NCBI RefSeq assembly: GCF_009746125.1
Contig: NZ_CP041352.1
Coordinates: 3,952,436-4,016,435 of the forward strand
DNA from: Casimicrobium huifangae
Lineage (GTDB): Bacteria > Pseudomonadota > Gammaproteobacteria > Burkholderiales > Casimicrobiaceae
Direction: 5' to 3'
Length of the DNA stretch: 64,000 bases
Shown: positions 34,720 to 45,465 of the stretch, in pieces
How the letters are laid out: the number at the start of each line of letters is the position of its first letter
Numbering within the stretch: the first letter of the stretch is position 1
The notes under the pieces: generated by a model
Seen by the model: only the letters and a program-made list of their open reading frames with translations
Databases searched by the model: none
What the model was told of the DNA's origin: nothing
Position numbers and translations under genes: made by a program

Positions 34720-36204
34720 ATGACCGAACAAGAATTCCTGAAGCTCGCCCAGCAGGGCTTCACCCGCATCCCGCTCGTCGAACAGACGCTTGCTGATCTC
34801 GATACACCGCTATCGATTTACCTCAAACTCGCCAACGACCGCTACACCTTCCTGCTGGAATCGGTGGTGGGCGGTGAGCGGTTCGGCCGCTACAGCTTCA
34901 TCGGCCTGCGCACCCGCACCCGCATCGAGGTGCGCGGCAACGAGGTGACTCACATCACGCCACTCGGGCCGAGCAAGCAGACCGTTGCCGATCCGCTGGA
35001 CTACATCGCTGCCTTCCAGGCGCAATTCAAGGTCGCCACCGTGCCCGGCTTGCCGCGCTTTGCGGGGGGGCTCACGGGCTACTTCGGCTTTGAAACCGCG
35101 CACTTTATCGAGCCACGGCTCGGCCTGTTCGCACAGAAGCATCCCAAGCCGGATCACCTTGGCGTACCAGACATCCTGTTGCTGCTGACCGAAGAGCTGG
35201 CGGTGGTTGACAACCTCTCGGGCACCATCTCGCTGATCGTCTACGCTGACCCGGCGAAGCCGGATGCCTTCCAGCGCGGCAACGAGCGGCTGGCTGAGTT
35301 GCGCGCGAAATTGCGTGAGCCGGCCAGACTGCCGTTGCAGCACGCAACAACGGCGGTCAATGCCGAATCGCAAATGGGGCAGGCCGCGTACGAAGCGGCA
35401 GTGAAGGTCTGCAAGGATTACATCGCCGCCGGTGACTGCATGCAGGTGGTGCCGTCACAGCGCATGGTGATGGACTTCCCGGAGCCGCCGATCTCGCTAT
35501 ACCGCGCGATGCGCACGCTGAACCCGTCGCCCTACATGTTCTTCTACAACTTCGGCGACTTCCACGTCGTTGGGGCTTCGCCGGAGATTCTGGTGCGCAA
35601 GGAAGGCGAGACCGTGACCGTTCGCCCGATCGCCGGTACCCGCAAGCGTGGCGCCACGCGCGAGGAAGACGACGCGCTGGCCGAAGACCTGCTCTCCGAC
35701 GAGAAGGAAGTGGCCGAGCATGTAATGCTGATCGACCTCGGTCGCAATGACGTCGGTCGTATTGCGAAAACTGGCAGCGTGGTGGTCAAGGACAAGATGA
35801 TTATCGAGCGTTACTCGCACGTCATGCACATTGTGAGCAACGTCGAGGCAACCCTCAAACCCGGCACCAATAACATCGACGTGCTGCGCGCCACCTTTCC
35901 GGCCGGCACGCTGTCGGGTGCACCGAAGATCCGCGCGCTCGAAATCATCCATGAAGTTGAACCAGTAAAGCGCAACATCTATGGCGGTGCCGTCGGCTAT
36001 ATGAGTTATCAGGGTGACATGGACATGTGCATCGCCATCCGCACTGCCGTGATCCAGAACGGCAAGCTCTACGCCCAGGCTGGCGCGGGCATCGTGCATG
36101 ACTCGGTGCCGACGAAGGAATGGGAAGAAACCCTGCAGAAGGTGCGCTCCGTCCTGCGAGCGGCTGAGATGGTGCAACGTGGTCTGGATGGGAGTGCCGC
36201 ATGA
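34720..36204 (+). CDS. trpE: anthranilate synthase component I
   Basis: 494 residues from the ATG at 34720. It makes anthranilate from chorismate with ammonia supplied by TrpG. Chorismate-binding signatures: ALRAAEM at the C-end, PFxxA-type [41 protein letters not shown] and [14 protein letters not shown]. The N-terminal [18 protein letters not shown] carries the usual Trp feedback-site region (LES). Probably controlled by the upstream leader peptide. Confidence 0.97.
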   Translation: MTEQEFLKLAQQGFTRIPLVEQTLADLDTPLSIYLKLANDRYTFLLESVVGGERFGRYSFIGLRTRTRIEVRGNEVTHITPLGPSKQTVADPLDYIAAFQAQFKVATVPGLPRFAGGLTGYFGFETAHFIEPRLGLFAQKHPKPDHLGVPDILLLLTEELAVVDNLSGTISLIVYADPAKPDAFQRGNERLAELRAKLREPARLPLQHATTAVNAESQMGQAAYEAAVKVCKDYIAAGDCMQVVPSQRMVMDFPEPPISLYRAMRTLNPSPYMFFYNFGDFHVVGASPEILVRKEGETVTVRPIAGTRKRGATREEDDALAEDLLSDEKEVAEHVMLIDLGRNDVGRIAKTGSVVVKDKMIIERYSHVMHIVSNVEATLKPGTNNIDVLRATFPAGTLSGAPKIRALEIIHEVEPVKRNIYGGAVGYMSYQGDMDMCIAIRTAVIQNGKLYAQAGAGIVHDSVPTKEWEETLQKVRSVLRAAEMVQRGLDGSAA

Positions 36205-37235
36205 ACAAAGTGATTGATCTGCGCAGCGACACCGTCACCCGCCCCACGCCCGGCATGCTTACCGCGATGAGCGTGGCCGAAGTGGGAGATGACGTCTGGG
36301 GTGATGACCCGACCGTCAACCGCCTGCAGGCCCTGATGGCGGAGATGACGCAAAAGCCGGCAGCGTTGTTCTTTCCCTCGGGGACGCAGAGCAATCTCGC
36401 AGCGCTGATGTCGCACTGCGAGCGTGGCGATGAGTACATCGTTGGCCAGATGGCGCACACCTATCGCTGGGAAGGCGGTGGCGCCGCAGTGCTCGGCAGC
36501 ATCCAGCCGCAACCGATCGAACAGGCGTCCGATGGCACGATCCCGATCGACAAGATCGCCGCGGCCATCAAGCCTTTTGGCCCCGGCCTTGGTACCCACT
36601 TTGCGCGTACCCGACTGCTCGCGCTGGAAAACACCTGGGGCGGCCGTGTGTTACCGCAGCAGTACGTCATTGACGCCGCCACGTTTGCGCGCAGCAAGGG
36701 ACTCAATGTTCACCTTGACGGCGCCCGCGCATTCAACGCGGCCGTTGCCAGCGGGCTCAGCATTGCCGAACTGCTGGCGCCATTCGATTCCGCCTCCCTT
36801 TGCATCTCGAAGGGGCTCGGTGCGCCGGTCGGTGCCGTGCTGGTGGGAGACGCTGCGTTCATTGAGCGGGCAGCGCGCTGGAGGAAAATGCTCGGCGGTG
36901 GCATGCGTCAGTCGGGCTATCTGGCGGCCGCCTGCATCTACGCGCTGGAGAACAACGTCGAACGTCTGGCGGACGATCACGCCAATGCAGCGCGGCTCGC
37001 CGCCGGGCTCGGCGAGGTGAGCGCGCTCACCGTCACTGCGCAGGCAACCAACGTGGTGTTCCTGAATGTCCCTGATGCGCACGCCGAACCGCTGGAAGAA
37101 TTTCTGAAACAACGCGGCATGTTGATGCAGGGCGTCTATGCGGCACGGCTGGTGACTCACCTTGACGTCTCGCGTGACGACATCGATGCGTTCGTCGCAG
37201 CCGTCAAGGATTACTTCCAGGGAGCAGCGCGATGA
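36201..37235 (+). CDS. ltaE: low-specificity L-threonine aldolase
   Basis: 344 residues. A PLP enzyme cleaving threonine/allo-threonine to glycine and acetaldehyde. Signatures: [14 protein letters not shown], the PLP region [20 protein letters not shown], and the Schiff-base Lys in [14 protein letters not shown]. It sits inside the trp operon with 4-base ATGA overlaps to trpE before it and trpG after it, so it is translated as part of the operon. This insertion is unusual: trpE and trpG are adjacent in most relatives. Confidence 0.94.
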   Translation: MNKVIDLRSDTVTRPTPGMLTAMSVAEVGDDVWGDDPTVNRLQALMAEMTQKPAALFFPSGTQSNLAALMSHCERGDEYIVGQMAHTYRWEGGGAAVLGSIQPQPIEQASDGTIPIDKIAAAIKPFGPGLGTHFARTRLLALENTWGGRVLPQQYVIDAATFARSKGLNVHLDGARAFNAAVASGLSIAELLAPFDSASLCISKGLGAPVGAVLVGDAAFIERAARWRKMLGGGMRQSGYLAAACIYALENNVERLADDHANAARLAAGLGEVSALTVTAQATNVVFLNVPDAHAEPLEEFLKQRGMLMQGVYAARLVTHLDVSRDDIDAFVAAVKDYFQGAAR

Positions 37236-37795
37236 TCCTGCTCATCGACAACTACGACAGCTTTACCTACAACCTTGCGCAGTACTTGGGCGAGCTCGGC
37301 GCCGAGGTCGAGGTGGTGCGCAACGACGCCATTGACCTCGCGGGTGTCGCAGCGAAGCAACCCGAACGCATCGTCGTGTCGCCTGGCCCCTGCACCCCCA
37401 ACGAGGCGGGCATTTCGGTGCCGCTGATCAAGGCGTTTGCCGGCAAGGTGCCGATTCTCGGCGTCTGCCTCGGCCACCAGAGCATCGGCGCTGCGTTCGG
37501 TGGCAACATCATTCGCGCCCAGCGCGTGATGCACGGCAAAACCTCAACCATCACGCACAACCGGCAGGATTGTTTCGCCGGGATCCCGAGCCCTTACACC
37601 GTGGTGCGCTATCACTCTCTCGTGATCGAACGTGCGACGCTGCCAGACGTACTTTCGGTTACTGCTGAAAGCGACGACGGCGAGATCATGGGCGTGCGAC
37701 ACAAGACGTTGCCCGTATGGGGCGTGCAGTTTCACCCCGAGTCGATCATCACCGAACACGGTCATGATCTGTTGCGCAATTTTTTGAATCTGTAG
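37232..37795 (+). CDS. trpG: anthranilate synthase component II (glutamine amidotransferase)
   Basis: 187 residues. Class I glutamine amidotransferase: [20 protein letters not shown], oxyanion [10 protein letters not shown], nucleophile Cys in [15 protein letters not shown] and His/Glu in VQFHPESI. It supplies ammonia to TrpE and may also serve aminodeoxychorismate synthase. Confidence 0.97.
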   Translation: MILLIDNYDSFTYNLAQYLGELGAEVEVVRNDAIDLAGVAAKQPERIVVSPGPCTPNEAGISVPLIKAFAGKVPILGVCLGHQSIGAAFGGNIIRAQRVMHGKTSTITHNRQDCFAGIPSPYTVVRYHSLVIERATLPDVLSVTAESDDGEIMGVRHKTLPVWGVQFHPESIITEHGHDLLRNFLNL

Positions 37796-37804
37796 GTCAC
37801 CATC

Positions 37805-38851
37805 ATGCCCATTTCAATCAACGAAGCCCTCCAGCGCACCATCGAACATCGCGAGATTTTTCATGATGAGATGCTTTCGCTCATGCGCAAGCTCATGGCG
37901 GGTGAATTCTCGCCGGCGCAGGCTGCTGCCTTCCTCATGGGATTGCGCGTCAAGAAGGAAACCATCGGTGAAATCACCGCTGCGGCGATGGTGATGCGCG
38001 AGCTGTCGACCAAAGTACCAATCGACAACGAACCCAACCTGATCGACATCGTCGGTACGGGTGGCGATCTGTCGCACACCTTCAACATTTCCACGGCTTC
38101 GATGTTCGTTGCTGCGGCGGCTGGCGCTAAAGTCGCCAAACACGGCAATCGCGGCGTGTCGTCAAAGAGTGGTGCAGCCGACGTGCTGGAATCACTTGGC
38201 GTCAACATCATGCTGATCCCCGATCAGATTGCGCAGTGCATCCGCGAGGTTGGCGTCGGTTTCATGTTTGCGCCGAATCATCATCTGGCAATGAAGGCAG
38301 TGGCGCCAATCCGCCGTGAGCTGGGCGTGAAGACGATCTTCAACATCCTTGGTCCGCTCACCAACCCGGCCAGCGCACCAAACACCATGATGGGTGTGTT
38401 TCACACCGATCTGGTCGGTATTCAGGTTCGCGTGATGGAGCGTCTCGGCGCGCAGCACGTGATGGTGGTGCACGGCCGCGATTCGCTCGACGAGATCTCG
38501 CTGGGCGCTGGCACGCTGGTCGGTGAGCTCAAGGACGGCAAGATTACCGAGTATGAGATCCATCCGGAAGACTTTGGATTCACGATGAGTGCAACCCGCA
38601 ATCTGCGCGTCAATACGCCGGAAGAATCAATGACGATGCTGCTCGGTGCGTTATCGGGCGAGCCCGGTCCGGCGCAGAACGTGGTGTTGCTCAACGCGGG
38701 TGCTGCGCTTTACACGGCGAACATCGCGAAGACGTTGCGCGACGGCATCGAGCTGGCGCGCGCCACCATCGCCAGTGGCGCCGCGCGCAAGAAAGTCGAT
38801 GAGCTGGCATCGCTCACACAATCGTTCAAGAGCAAGCCATTTGGCGCTTGA
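37805..38851 (+). CDS. trpD: anthranilate phosphoribosyltransferase
   Basis: 348 residues, full length. PRPP-binding [14 protein letters not shown] and [18 protein letters not shown], anthranilate-site [19 protein letters not shown] and catalytic-metal region [11 protein letters not shown] are intact. Transfers phosphoribosyl to anthranilate, second step of tryptophan synthesis. It starts 9 bases after trpG. Confidence 0.97.
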   Translation: MPISINEALQRTIEHREIFHDEMLSLMRKLMAGEFSPAQAAAFLMGLRVKKETIGEITAAAMVMRELSTKVPIDNEPNLIDIVGTGGDLSHTFNISTASMFVAAAAGAKVAKHGNRGVSSKSGAADVLESLGVNIMLIPDQIAQCIREVGVGFMFAPNHHLAMKAVAPIRRELGVKTIFNILGPLTNPASAPNTMMGVFHTDLVGIQVRVMERLGAQHVMVVHGRDSLDEISLGAGTLVGELKDGKITEYEIHPEDFGFTMSATRNLRVNTPEESMTMLLGALSGEPGPAQNVVLLNAGAALYTANIAKTLRDGIELARATIASGAARKKVDELASLTQSFKSKPFGA

Positions 38852-38871
38852 CCAGCACGACGGACGGAACC

Positions 38872-39672
38872 ATGAGTGACATCCTCAACAAGATCACCGC
38901 GACCAAGCACGAGGAGATCGCTGCTGCGATGCGCCTGAAGCCGCTGTCGGCGATCCGCGCCGAAGCCGAGGCGCGGCAGCGCACCGGGGATATCCGCGAT
39001 TTCGCCGCAGCGATAGAAGCAAAGATCGCCTCCGGTCGGAGCGGCGTGATCGCGGAGATCAAGAAGGCCAGCCCCAGCAAAGGGGTGCTGCGCGAGCGCT
39101 TCGTTCCTGCCGAGCTTGCGAGGAGCTACGAAACCGGCGGTGCCGCCTGTCTTTCCGTGCTCACGGATCGTTCATACTTTCAGGGCAGCGAAACGTATCT
39201 ACGCGAAGCGCGCGCCGCTTGCAGCCTGCCGGTGATCCGCAAGGACTTTATCGTCGATGCGTATCAGGTGTACGAGGCCGCTGCGATGGGCGCGGACTGC
39301 ATCCTTCTGATCGTCGGCGCGCTGGAGTGGAACCAGATGCTGGCGCTGGAGGCGCTCGCAATCGAGCTTGGCCTGGCGGTGCTGGTCGAATCACACGACG
39401 CTGCGGAACTCGACGCAGCGCTCACGCTGCAAACACCACTCATCGGCATCAACAACCGCGACCTGCGCACGTTCAACGTGTCGCTGGCGACGACGACTGA
39501 CCTATTGACCCGCATTCCGGTTGGCAAACGTGTCATCACCGAGAGCGGCATCCTGACGCGTGACGACGTGACGCACATGCGTTCGCGTGGTGTACATGCC
39601 TACCTGGTCGGGGAAGCGTTCATGCGCGCACCGGAGCCGGGCGCGGCGCTGGCCGAACTGTTTGCCTGCTAG
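38872..39672 (+). CDS. trpC: indole-3-glycerol phosphate synthase
   Basis: 266 residues from the ATG at 38872. TIM-barrel signatures: [57 protein letters not shown] and [10 protein letters not shown]. Monofunctional, without a TrpF domain. Last gene of the cluster: trpF, trpB and trpA are not in the window. Its TAG stop overlaps the stop of the convergent IPTL-protein gene within CTAG. Confidence 0.97.
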   Translation: MSDILNKITATKHEEIAAAMRLKPLSAIRAEAEARQRTGDIRDFAAAIEAKIASGRSGVIAEIKKASPSKGVLRERFVPAELARSYETGGAACLSVLTDRSYFQGSETYLREARAACSLPVIRKDFIVDAYQVYEAAAMGADCILLIVGALEWNQMLALEALAIELGLAVLVESHDAAELDAALTLQTPLIGINNRDLRTFNVSLATTTDLLTRIPVGKRVITESGILTRDDVTHMRSRGVHAYLVGEAFMRAPEPGAALAELFAC

Positions 39673-40598
39673 CGGTGCCGGCGAAGTGAATTTGTGACTG
39701 GCGCCCGAGTGACAGCCAGCGCTGCCAGCGGCAGCAACAACGCCAGCAGCATTAACGGCCATTGGCCCAGTGTCGGAATATCAGGGATTGCAGCAGCGGC
39801 TGGTTCTATGACCGGGTCGCCCACTGCAGCGGTACCTGTGCGGGCAATCGCCAGGCTTTCAAAACCACCGATCGCCTTGCCTGCGAGCGTCACCGTGTTG
39901 ACGTTGCTCACCGACAGTGAGACTGGATCCACCGCAAAAACCTGCCCCGGTTCATCGTTGCTGATGCCCCACACCGCCCCAGTGGCTGGATCGCCGTCGA
40001 GCCCCACGTCCAGCGGCGAAGTGCCTAACGAACCCAGCAGCGTTGCCGCGCCTGTATTGGTATTGATGCAGTAAAACTTGCCGCGGTCGCCGTTGCCACC
40101 CATGCCAAACAAGCCCGACGGGCAGGTAGCGGTCGGAGCTACTCCGGCCAGCCCTGACAGCGCAGGCCCGGAGCCGCCAAGCGCAGCAGTGGCCGCCGTA
40201 GCCGGATCAATGCGGTAGACAACTGCGTTCATTGCCAGGTACAGCGAGCCGTTGCTGGCGAACGTCAGTCCGGCATTGACCTGCAGTTGCGGCAGGCCGG
40301 TGAGCGTACCCACTGCCGCACAGGCGCCGGTAATGGCCGAGCATTTGACCAATTGCGCAGTCGATGGATTGACGCCATAAATTTCGCCGGTAGTGCTGAT
40401 GGCGAGGCCTTCAATCTTGCTGAAGCCGGTAACGCCGATGTCGGTGGCAACACCAGTCGCCATATCGATACGGTAGAGCTTGCGGTCAACGTCGCTACGA
40501 ACCGAGTAGCCTATCGGTCCGGCGAAGGCGTGAGCAGACATCGCCAGCAACGCAGCGACCACTACCCTCCGGACGAGCCCCCGTAGAATGATTTGCAC
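39669..40598 (-). CDS. secreted beta-propeller-like protein with IPTL-CTERM signal
   Basis: 309 residues from a GTG at 40598 with AGGA nine bases upstream; a longer frame to 40709 lacks support. A signal peptide ([18 protein letters not shown]) precedes a repeat-rich domain resembling DUF4394/propeller blades ([56 protein letters not shown]). The C-terminus has IPTLGQW, a hydrophobic helix ([16 protein letters not shown]) and a basic end, the three-part IPTL-CTERM sorting signal. It is probably processed and displayed at the surface. Role unknown. Confidence 0.85.
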   Translation of the reverse strand: MQIILRGLVRRVVVAALLAMSAHAFAGPIGYSVRSDVDRKLYRIDMATGVATDIGVTGFSKIEGLAISTTGEIYGVNPSTAQLVKCSAITGACAAVGTLTGLPQLQVNAGLTFASNGSLYLAMNAVVYRIDPATAATAALGGSGPALSGLAGVAPTATCPSGLFGMGGNGDRGKFYCINTNTGAATLLGSLGTSPLDVGLDGDPATGAVWGISNDEPGQVFAVDPVSLSVSNVNTVTLAGKAIGGFESLAIARTGTAAVGDPVIEPAAAAIPDIPTLGQWPLMLLALLLPLAALAVTRAPVTNSLRRHR

Positions 40599-40815
40599 GA
40601 AAAATCCTGTCTGTTTGCAAAATTGTGACAGGACTCGCCTCTGTCTGCAACTGACATTGCGCGAAGTTAGCAAGCGCACACATTCACTGAGATTCAGTTG
40701 TGTCGCCAATCAGAGACAATTTTTGCATCGATGTTTGGCGGTAGGCGAGGCTACTTGGTCGTAACAGCTTTTGGCGCAAACGATTTCTGCGTAAGGGCTG
40801 ACGGCTGTTTTCTTC

Positions 40816-42648
40816 ATGAGTCGACAATCAAGTAAAACACGCTCTCAGCCCATTAAAGCAAAGGGTTCTGGCCAAATAGCCACTGTTGGCGGCAAGACCG
40901 ATCCCGCCGCCAGGCAAACAAGTGAGCGCATGCTCTCGCTGCTGATACTGCTGACAGTTGCTTTGCCCCTGGTTTGGGCTTGGCAACGGCCACCGCAGCC
41001 AGCATTCGTCAGTCAGGCCCTGTCCTGCGGCCTGTGGGCGGTGGTGGTGCTGATCGCCGCGTTGCATTCTGGCAACAGTGGGCGGCAGTTGACGCTGCCG
41101 GGCGCCGCCGCGTCACTGGTATGGGCGTTGCTGTTGGCGACACTGCTCGCCCATGCATTGCTCGGCGTCACCCCGTGGTTCCTTGCTGCGCCGATTGCAG
41201 TCAATTTGTCGCTCGCAGCTTTGCTCTCATGGGTGGTGCTTTTCCGCCTCGACGACCATACCTTGGCCCGTGCCTGGTCCTGGCTGCTCGCCGGTCTGCT
41301 GATCGCAGCACTGCTCAACGCGCTGGTGGCGCTGGTGCAGACTGCCGCGCCGGCATGGGCCGATGACCGTTTGATCGCTTCGCTTGCCGGCCCCCACGAG
41401 CGCGCCGGCGGCAATCTGCGCCAGCCCAATCAACTGGCAACGCTGATGGTATGGGGCCTTGTCGCCGCGACCAGTCTGCTGCGCCGTTGGCCGTTGTTGT
41501 GGTTCTCAGCCTGCGCGACGCTCACGCTTGCCGTGCTCGCCAGCGGCTCGCGGGCTGGAATCATCAGTCTCGTCGCGGTCGCGATGATCGGTGCGTTCGT
41601 CTGGCTGCGTTCACGCCACAGACACGATGCCAATGGCCGAAGTAACGGCAAGTGGCACCGGCAGCCGTGGCTCGCCGGCGTACTGGTGATACTGCTGCTG
41701 GCGTTGCTCGGCTGGGCGGCACAACATGCGTTCAGCCGCGACACCGCTGATGCTTCACTCGCCCAGCGTCTGGCGCTGTGGCAGCAAACGCTGGGCTTGA
41801 TCATGCAGCATCCATGGGCGGGCGTCGGCTGGGCGCAGCTCAACTTTGTATGGACGCTGACGCCATTCGCGGACCGGGCTCCCGACGTATTCGATCATGC
41901 CCACTCGCTGCCCTTGCATCTGGCCGTAGAGCTCGGTATCCCGGTAACAGTCGCTGCTGCAACGCTGGTCATCGTCGCACTTTGGCCGGCACGGGTCCAG
42001 CGCGCAATGTCCGCAAACGCAGGGCAGGCCCGCATCGGCGTTGCCGCCCTGCTGCTGCTCAGCATCGGTACACACAGCCTGTTCGAATACCCGCTCTGGT
42101 TCAGCTACTTTCTGATGCCCACTGCATTTGTGCTGGCAACACTTGCCCGCGACCTGGCAGCAACGCCGCCGGCGCCTGCAGCGTCGACCACTAACACAGC
42201 GCCCGCCGCCAGATTGACGTCGGCGCGGTTGATCGCGTCCATGGCGACGCTGCTGTTGATCGCAACAGGCTGGAGCGTGCACGAATACAGCAAGGCGTCG
42301 GCCATTCATTTCACCGGCAACGATCAAGGCGCGCGCGCTGACGCCGTTGCCGCTGCCCGCGCCAGCCCGCTCTACGGTCAGTACGGTGACTACGCCGCGA
42401 TCATGCTGGCGGGGGATCGGGCGCCGCTTGAGTGGTTCGCGCGGCCGATCCGCAATGTGCTCGACGAGCGGCTGCTCACAGCCTGGGCACGAGCACTGCA
42501 ACGCGCCGGCGAGCATGAACGCGCAGCCTGGGTGATCGCGCGCGCACGCGAGTTCCCGCCGGATGCCGCGTTTGCCGGCCTGCCGCAGGTGACCGCGCCA
42601 CTCAATCCTGCGTCGGCGCCACGCAGCGCTGAGGATTTCCGCCGATAA
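40816..42648 (+). CDS. Wzy/PglL-type O-antigen ligase or protein O-oligosaccharyltransferase
   Basis: 610 residues with about twelve membrane helices. Typical motifs: LASGSRAGIISLV, the PglL-like HPWAGVGWAQLNFVW and FDHAHSLPLHLAVELGIPV with its conserved His in the large periplasmic loop. The C-terminal ~150 residues form the Wzy_C_2-like tail (YSKASAIHFTGNDQGARAD). This family moves a lipid-linked glycan onto pilin or other proteins, or onto lipid A core. No pilin or glycosyltransferase gene is adjacent, so the acceptor is not indicated. Confidence 0.87.
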   Translation: MSRQSSKTRSQPIKAKGSGQIATVGGKTDPAARQTSERMLSLLILLTVALPLVWAWQRPPQPAFVSQALSCGLWAVVVLIAALHSGNSGRQLTLPGAAASLVWALLLATLLAHALLGVTPWFLAAPIAVNLSLAALLSWVVLFRLDDHTLARAWSWLLAGLLIAALLNALVALVQTAAPAWADDRLIASLAGPHERAGGNLRQPNQLATLMVWGLVAATSLLRRWPLLWFSACATLTLAVLASGSRAGIISLVAVAMIGAFVWLRSRHRHDANGRSNGKWHRQPWLAGVLVILLLALLGWAAQHAFSRDTADASLAQRLALWQQTLGLIMQHPWAGVGWAQLNFVWTLTPFADRAPDVFDHAHSLPLHLAVELGIPVTVAAATLVIVALWPARVQRAMSANAGQARIGVAALLLLSIGTHSLFEYPLWFSYFLMPTAFVLATLARDLAATPPAPAASTTNTAPAARLTSARLIASMATLLLIATGWSVHEYSKASAIHFTGNDQGARADAVAAARASPLYGQYGDYAAIMLAGDRAPLEWFARPIRNVLDERLLTAWARALQRAGEHERAAWVIARAREFPPDAAFAGLPQVTAPLNPASAPRSAEDFRR

Positions 42649-42653
42649 CGCAG

Positions 42654-43388
42654 TCAGTCGCCGGCAGCTTGCCGGCGGAACAACAGATCGCGTACTTCAT
42701 GGCCGAGCTTGAGCCCGCGACGCTCAAATTTGGTCTCTGGCCGCCATTCCGGGCGCGGCGCATAGTCGGTCGCCGTGTTGACCAGCAACGGTTCGGCGGT
42801 CAGCACCTCCAGCATCTGTTCAGCGTACGGCACCCAATCGGTGGCGAGATGCAGATAGCCCCCTGCTGCAAGCCGTGACGCCAGCAGCGCAACCAGCGGC
42901 GGCTGCACCAGCCGGCGCTTGTTGTGCCGTTTCTTGTGCCAGGGATCTGGAAAGTAAATATGCGCGCCCGCCAGCGACGACGGTGCGATCATGTGGTTGA
43001 GCACCTCCACCGCATCGTGCTGGATCACCCGCACGTTGCGGATCTGCCTGTCGTCAAGCAGATTACAAAGGTTGCCCACACCAGGCGGATGCACCTCGAC
43101 GGCGAGATAGTTGATTTCCGGATGGGCAGCCGCGATGTCGGCGGTAGTGATGCCCATCCCGAAGCCAATCTCCAGCACCGTCGGTGCCACGCGACCAAAG
43201 AGAGCGCTGAAATCAATCACGCCGGGCGCATAAGCAACCCCGTGTCGTGCCATGCCATCGGTCAGACCGCGCTCCTGCTTGGCCGACATGCGACCGGCGC
43301 GAACCACAAAACTGCGGATCGGACGATGCTGCAGCGCATCGTCCGACGTCGTCGCTTCGGCGATCATCGTAATTTCGTCACTCGTCAT
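42654..43388 (-). CDS. trmB: tRNA (guanine-N7-)-methyltransferase
   Basis: 244 residues from the ATG at 43388 ([12 protein letters not shown]). The SAM site is [17 protein letters not shown], and the TrmB signature is [16 protein letters not shown]. It methylates G46 of tRNA variable loops. Confidence 0.95.
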   Translation of the reverse strand: MTSDEITMIAEATTSDDALQHRPIRSFVVRAGRMSAKQERGLTDGMARHGVAYAPGVIDFSALFGRVAPTVLEIGFGMGITTADIAAAHPEINYLAVEVHPPGVGNLCNLLDDRQIRNVRVIQHDAVEVLNHMIAPSSLAGAHIYFPDPWHKKRHNKRRLVQPPLVALLASRLAAGGYLHLATDWVPYAEQMLEVLTAEPLLVNTATDYAPRPEWRPETKFERRGLKLGHEVRDLLFRRQAAGD

Positions 43389-43414
43389 TCGTCTTTCGTC
43401 CTGCCAAGCAGGCC

Positions 43415-44162
43415 CTACGGCAACAACACCGTCCAGCGCGGGTCGCCCAGATCGAGATTGATTGAGGCGTTGCGCCCGCTCTCGGTGTAGTCGACGATCA
43501 GTCGGCGCGGCGCCCCCCAGCTCACGCCAGCGTCCGTCCACGGCGTGCGCGGCGCAAACACGCGTTCACGCGCCGGACCTCGACGCTCGAAGCGCCACAC
43601 CGCGAGCCGGTTCTCGCAACCTTCCTTGCAAAAGTCGATGGTTACAAAGTAGCGGCCATCGCTGTTGAAAAACGGTTCGTTCGGCAGCTCGGTGGTGCTC
43701 TTCGTCTCACGGTGCACCAGCACAAAGTCCAGTTTGTCGGCCTGAGCCCGGTACAGCACCACCGAATCCGACGCTGCGTAGTAGCCGTAGAAACTGAAGT
43801 TCGGCCCCGCCTCGCCCGGTTTGTCCTCGAACAGAAATGGCGGCTCACCAGGCACCATGACAGCGAGCAGGCTGCCATCGCGCTTGATGACGTTGCCTAT
43901 CAGGCTGCCACCGCGACTGAGCTGTGTCGCCTCAATCTTCTTGCCGCAATCGGCGGGGTCGTGCGTGTTGGCGCAGAGTTTGGCGAACTGCTCGGCCGCC
44001 GGGCGCAGGCACCGTGACTGCCGCAACGGTTGCGGCGGCGAGCAGCGGCGGCTTCTCCACCGCCTGCCCCTTGTCGTCAACGACCACCGTCGTCGATTGC
44101 GCACGGGAAACCGCGGCCACCAGCAGCAACAGCGGCACAAAAAAAATCAGACGGACTTTCAT
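43415..44162 (-). pseudogene. frameshifted secreted protein gene
   Basis: The N-terminal part starts at the ATG at 44162 with a good signal peptide (MKVRLIFFVPLLLLVAAVSR) and runs to about 44010. The rest of the protein (AEQFAKLCANTHDPADCGKK to the C-terminus [14 protein letters not shown]) is in a different frame that has no start of its own. The junction is in the GC-rich stretch around 43995-44020. The downstream frame is intact for ~190 codons with paired Cys (DFCKEGC), which argues for a recent one-base indel, an assembly error or, less likely, recoding. Family not recognised. Confidence 0.75.
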
Positions 44163-44216
44163 CCGCCTGATTTTCTCATTGTCATCGCCCGGCAGTATCG
44201 CCTGCCCTGCCACACC

Positions 44217-45455
44217 CTACTCCGGCACACACATGCTCACCCCCTCATCGAGCCAGCCGATGGCAACAGCGGCGTCTACTGTGGCGCGGCTGGTCACGTA
44301 ACGATGGTTCGAGACGTAGTTTTTGCCCGGTGCGCTGGCGTTGTTGTAGAGCCGGTAGAGCGGTTTTGATCCGGCCGGGCAGCCAGGTTGTGTGCCTGCG
44401 GGTGCGCTGGCGGGCAAAGGCAGTGGCTTGTTCACCCGAAACGTTTGGCCTTCGTAGGCGAGGAAGCTCACGCCCTTGAGCCAGTTGCATTCGGTGTCGC
44501 TGGCGCTGTAGAAGTGGGTGTTCGGCCCGCCGTTGGCGCCACCATAGAAACGGCAGACGCTGACGTAGCCACCCTGCTTGAAACTGTTGCCGGTGCGCCG
44601 CCAGGTGGCGATGCTGTCGAGTGCAGCGCGGTCAGCGTCGGTGGCGGCGTAGAAGTACTGCCCATCCGGCTGCCTGGGAAAGTCTGCCGTATTGACGTAC
44701 TCGGTGACTTCACCTTCGACCCAGGGCGGTGGCAAGGTGGTGAGTTTGAAGTCCTCGCTTGATGGTGGAAAGCCCGGCCAATCCGAAGGCAACTTACTGC
44801 GGTTGGCATCGTTCCAGTCGCTCCGACTCTCAACGAGTCCCAGCTTGTAGCCCCAGAAGTACGTTGCCCATGGTGCCCCGGCCCGCACAACCGACATGGG
44901 TGATGCATCGAATTCGCCACCGTCCAGCGCACGCTTGCGGATGGGGGCGCCGAGCGTGATTTCGTCGTCGAGAACCCAGCGCACAGGGCTAGGTGTCATG
45001 AAGAAGTTCGGTCCACACCCCTCGCCGCCCCAACGCCAGTAGTTCGTCTCGCGAATTACCGTACCCTGCACTACTGGTCGCGTGAGGGTGGTGGCCTCAA
45101 TGCGGCAAGGAACAGGCTGTACAAAGTACCAAGGCCGATAGACATGCGTCTGATTCGGCGTAAATTTGCTGGCTTCAATGAAGAAGTAGCCGTTCGTCAC
45201 CTTCGCGGCCGGCTTGGGCAATGCGGGCGCTACGACCACGGGCGGCCCGGTCCGATGCGCAACACCATAGGGGCAAATGTTGAAATCCACGCCGCAGATG
45301 TACATGTAGTAGTCAGACAGGTCGACCGCTGCCTGCGCGTCAACCGCGTACGCCGGGATTGTGCCGAAGCACAATATCGCTAGCGAGGCGACGGCCAGCC
45401 GCCGCCTCGTGCCAAGTGTCTCCGGCGCGTGCAAAACGCAACTCAGCGCCGACAT
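44217..45455 (-). CDS. exported protein with DUF5648-type C-terminal repeats
   Basis: 412 residues from the ATG at 45455; a further ATG lies 18 bases upstream. The signal peptide region is RRRLAVASLAILCFGTIPAYA. The C-terminal ~150 residues resemble the DUF5648 lipase/lectin-like repeat: QYFYAATDADRAALDSI, VSVCRFYGGANGGPNTHFYS, PLYRLYNNASAPGKNYVSNH and VDAAVAIGWLDEGVSMCV. Such repeats occur in secreted proteins. It starts 10 bases after the zinc protease gene, so the two are probably one operon. Confidence 0.78.
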   Translation of the reverse strand: MSALSCVLHAPETLGTRRRLAVASLAILCFGTIPAYAVDAQAAVDLSDYYMYICGVDFNICPYGVAHRTGPPVVVAPALPKPAAKVTNGYFFIEASKFTPNQTHVYRPWYFVQPVPCRIEATTLTRPVVQGTVIRETNYWRWGGEGCGPNFFMTPSPVRWVLDDEITLGAPIRKRALDGGEFDASPMSVVRAGAPWATYFWGYKLGLVESRSDWNDANRSKLPSDWPGFPPSSEDFKLTTLPPPWVEGEVTEYVNTADFPRQPDGQYFYAATDADRAALDSIATWRRTGNSFKQGGYVSVCRFYGGANGGPNTHFYSASDTECNWLKGVSFLAYEGQTFRVNKPLPLPASAPAGTQPGCPAGSKPLYRLYNNASAPGKNYVSNHRYVTSRATVDAAVAIGWLDEGVSMCVPE

Positions 45456-45465
45456 AGGCAACCGC

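Noticed and set aside
40599..40815. Possible riboswitch upstream of the PglL-like gene
   Set aside because: A CCTGTC/GACAGG pairing is present, but no known riboswitch core (c-di-GMP, TPP, cobalamin) could be matched.
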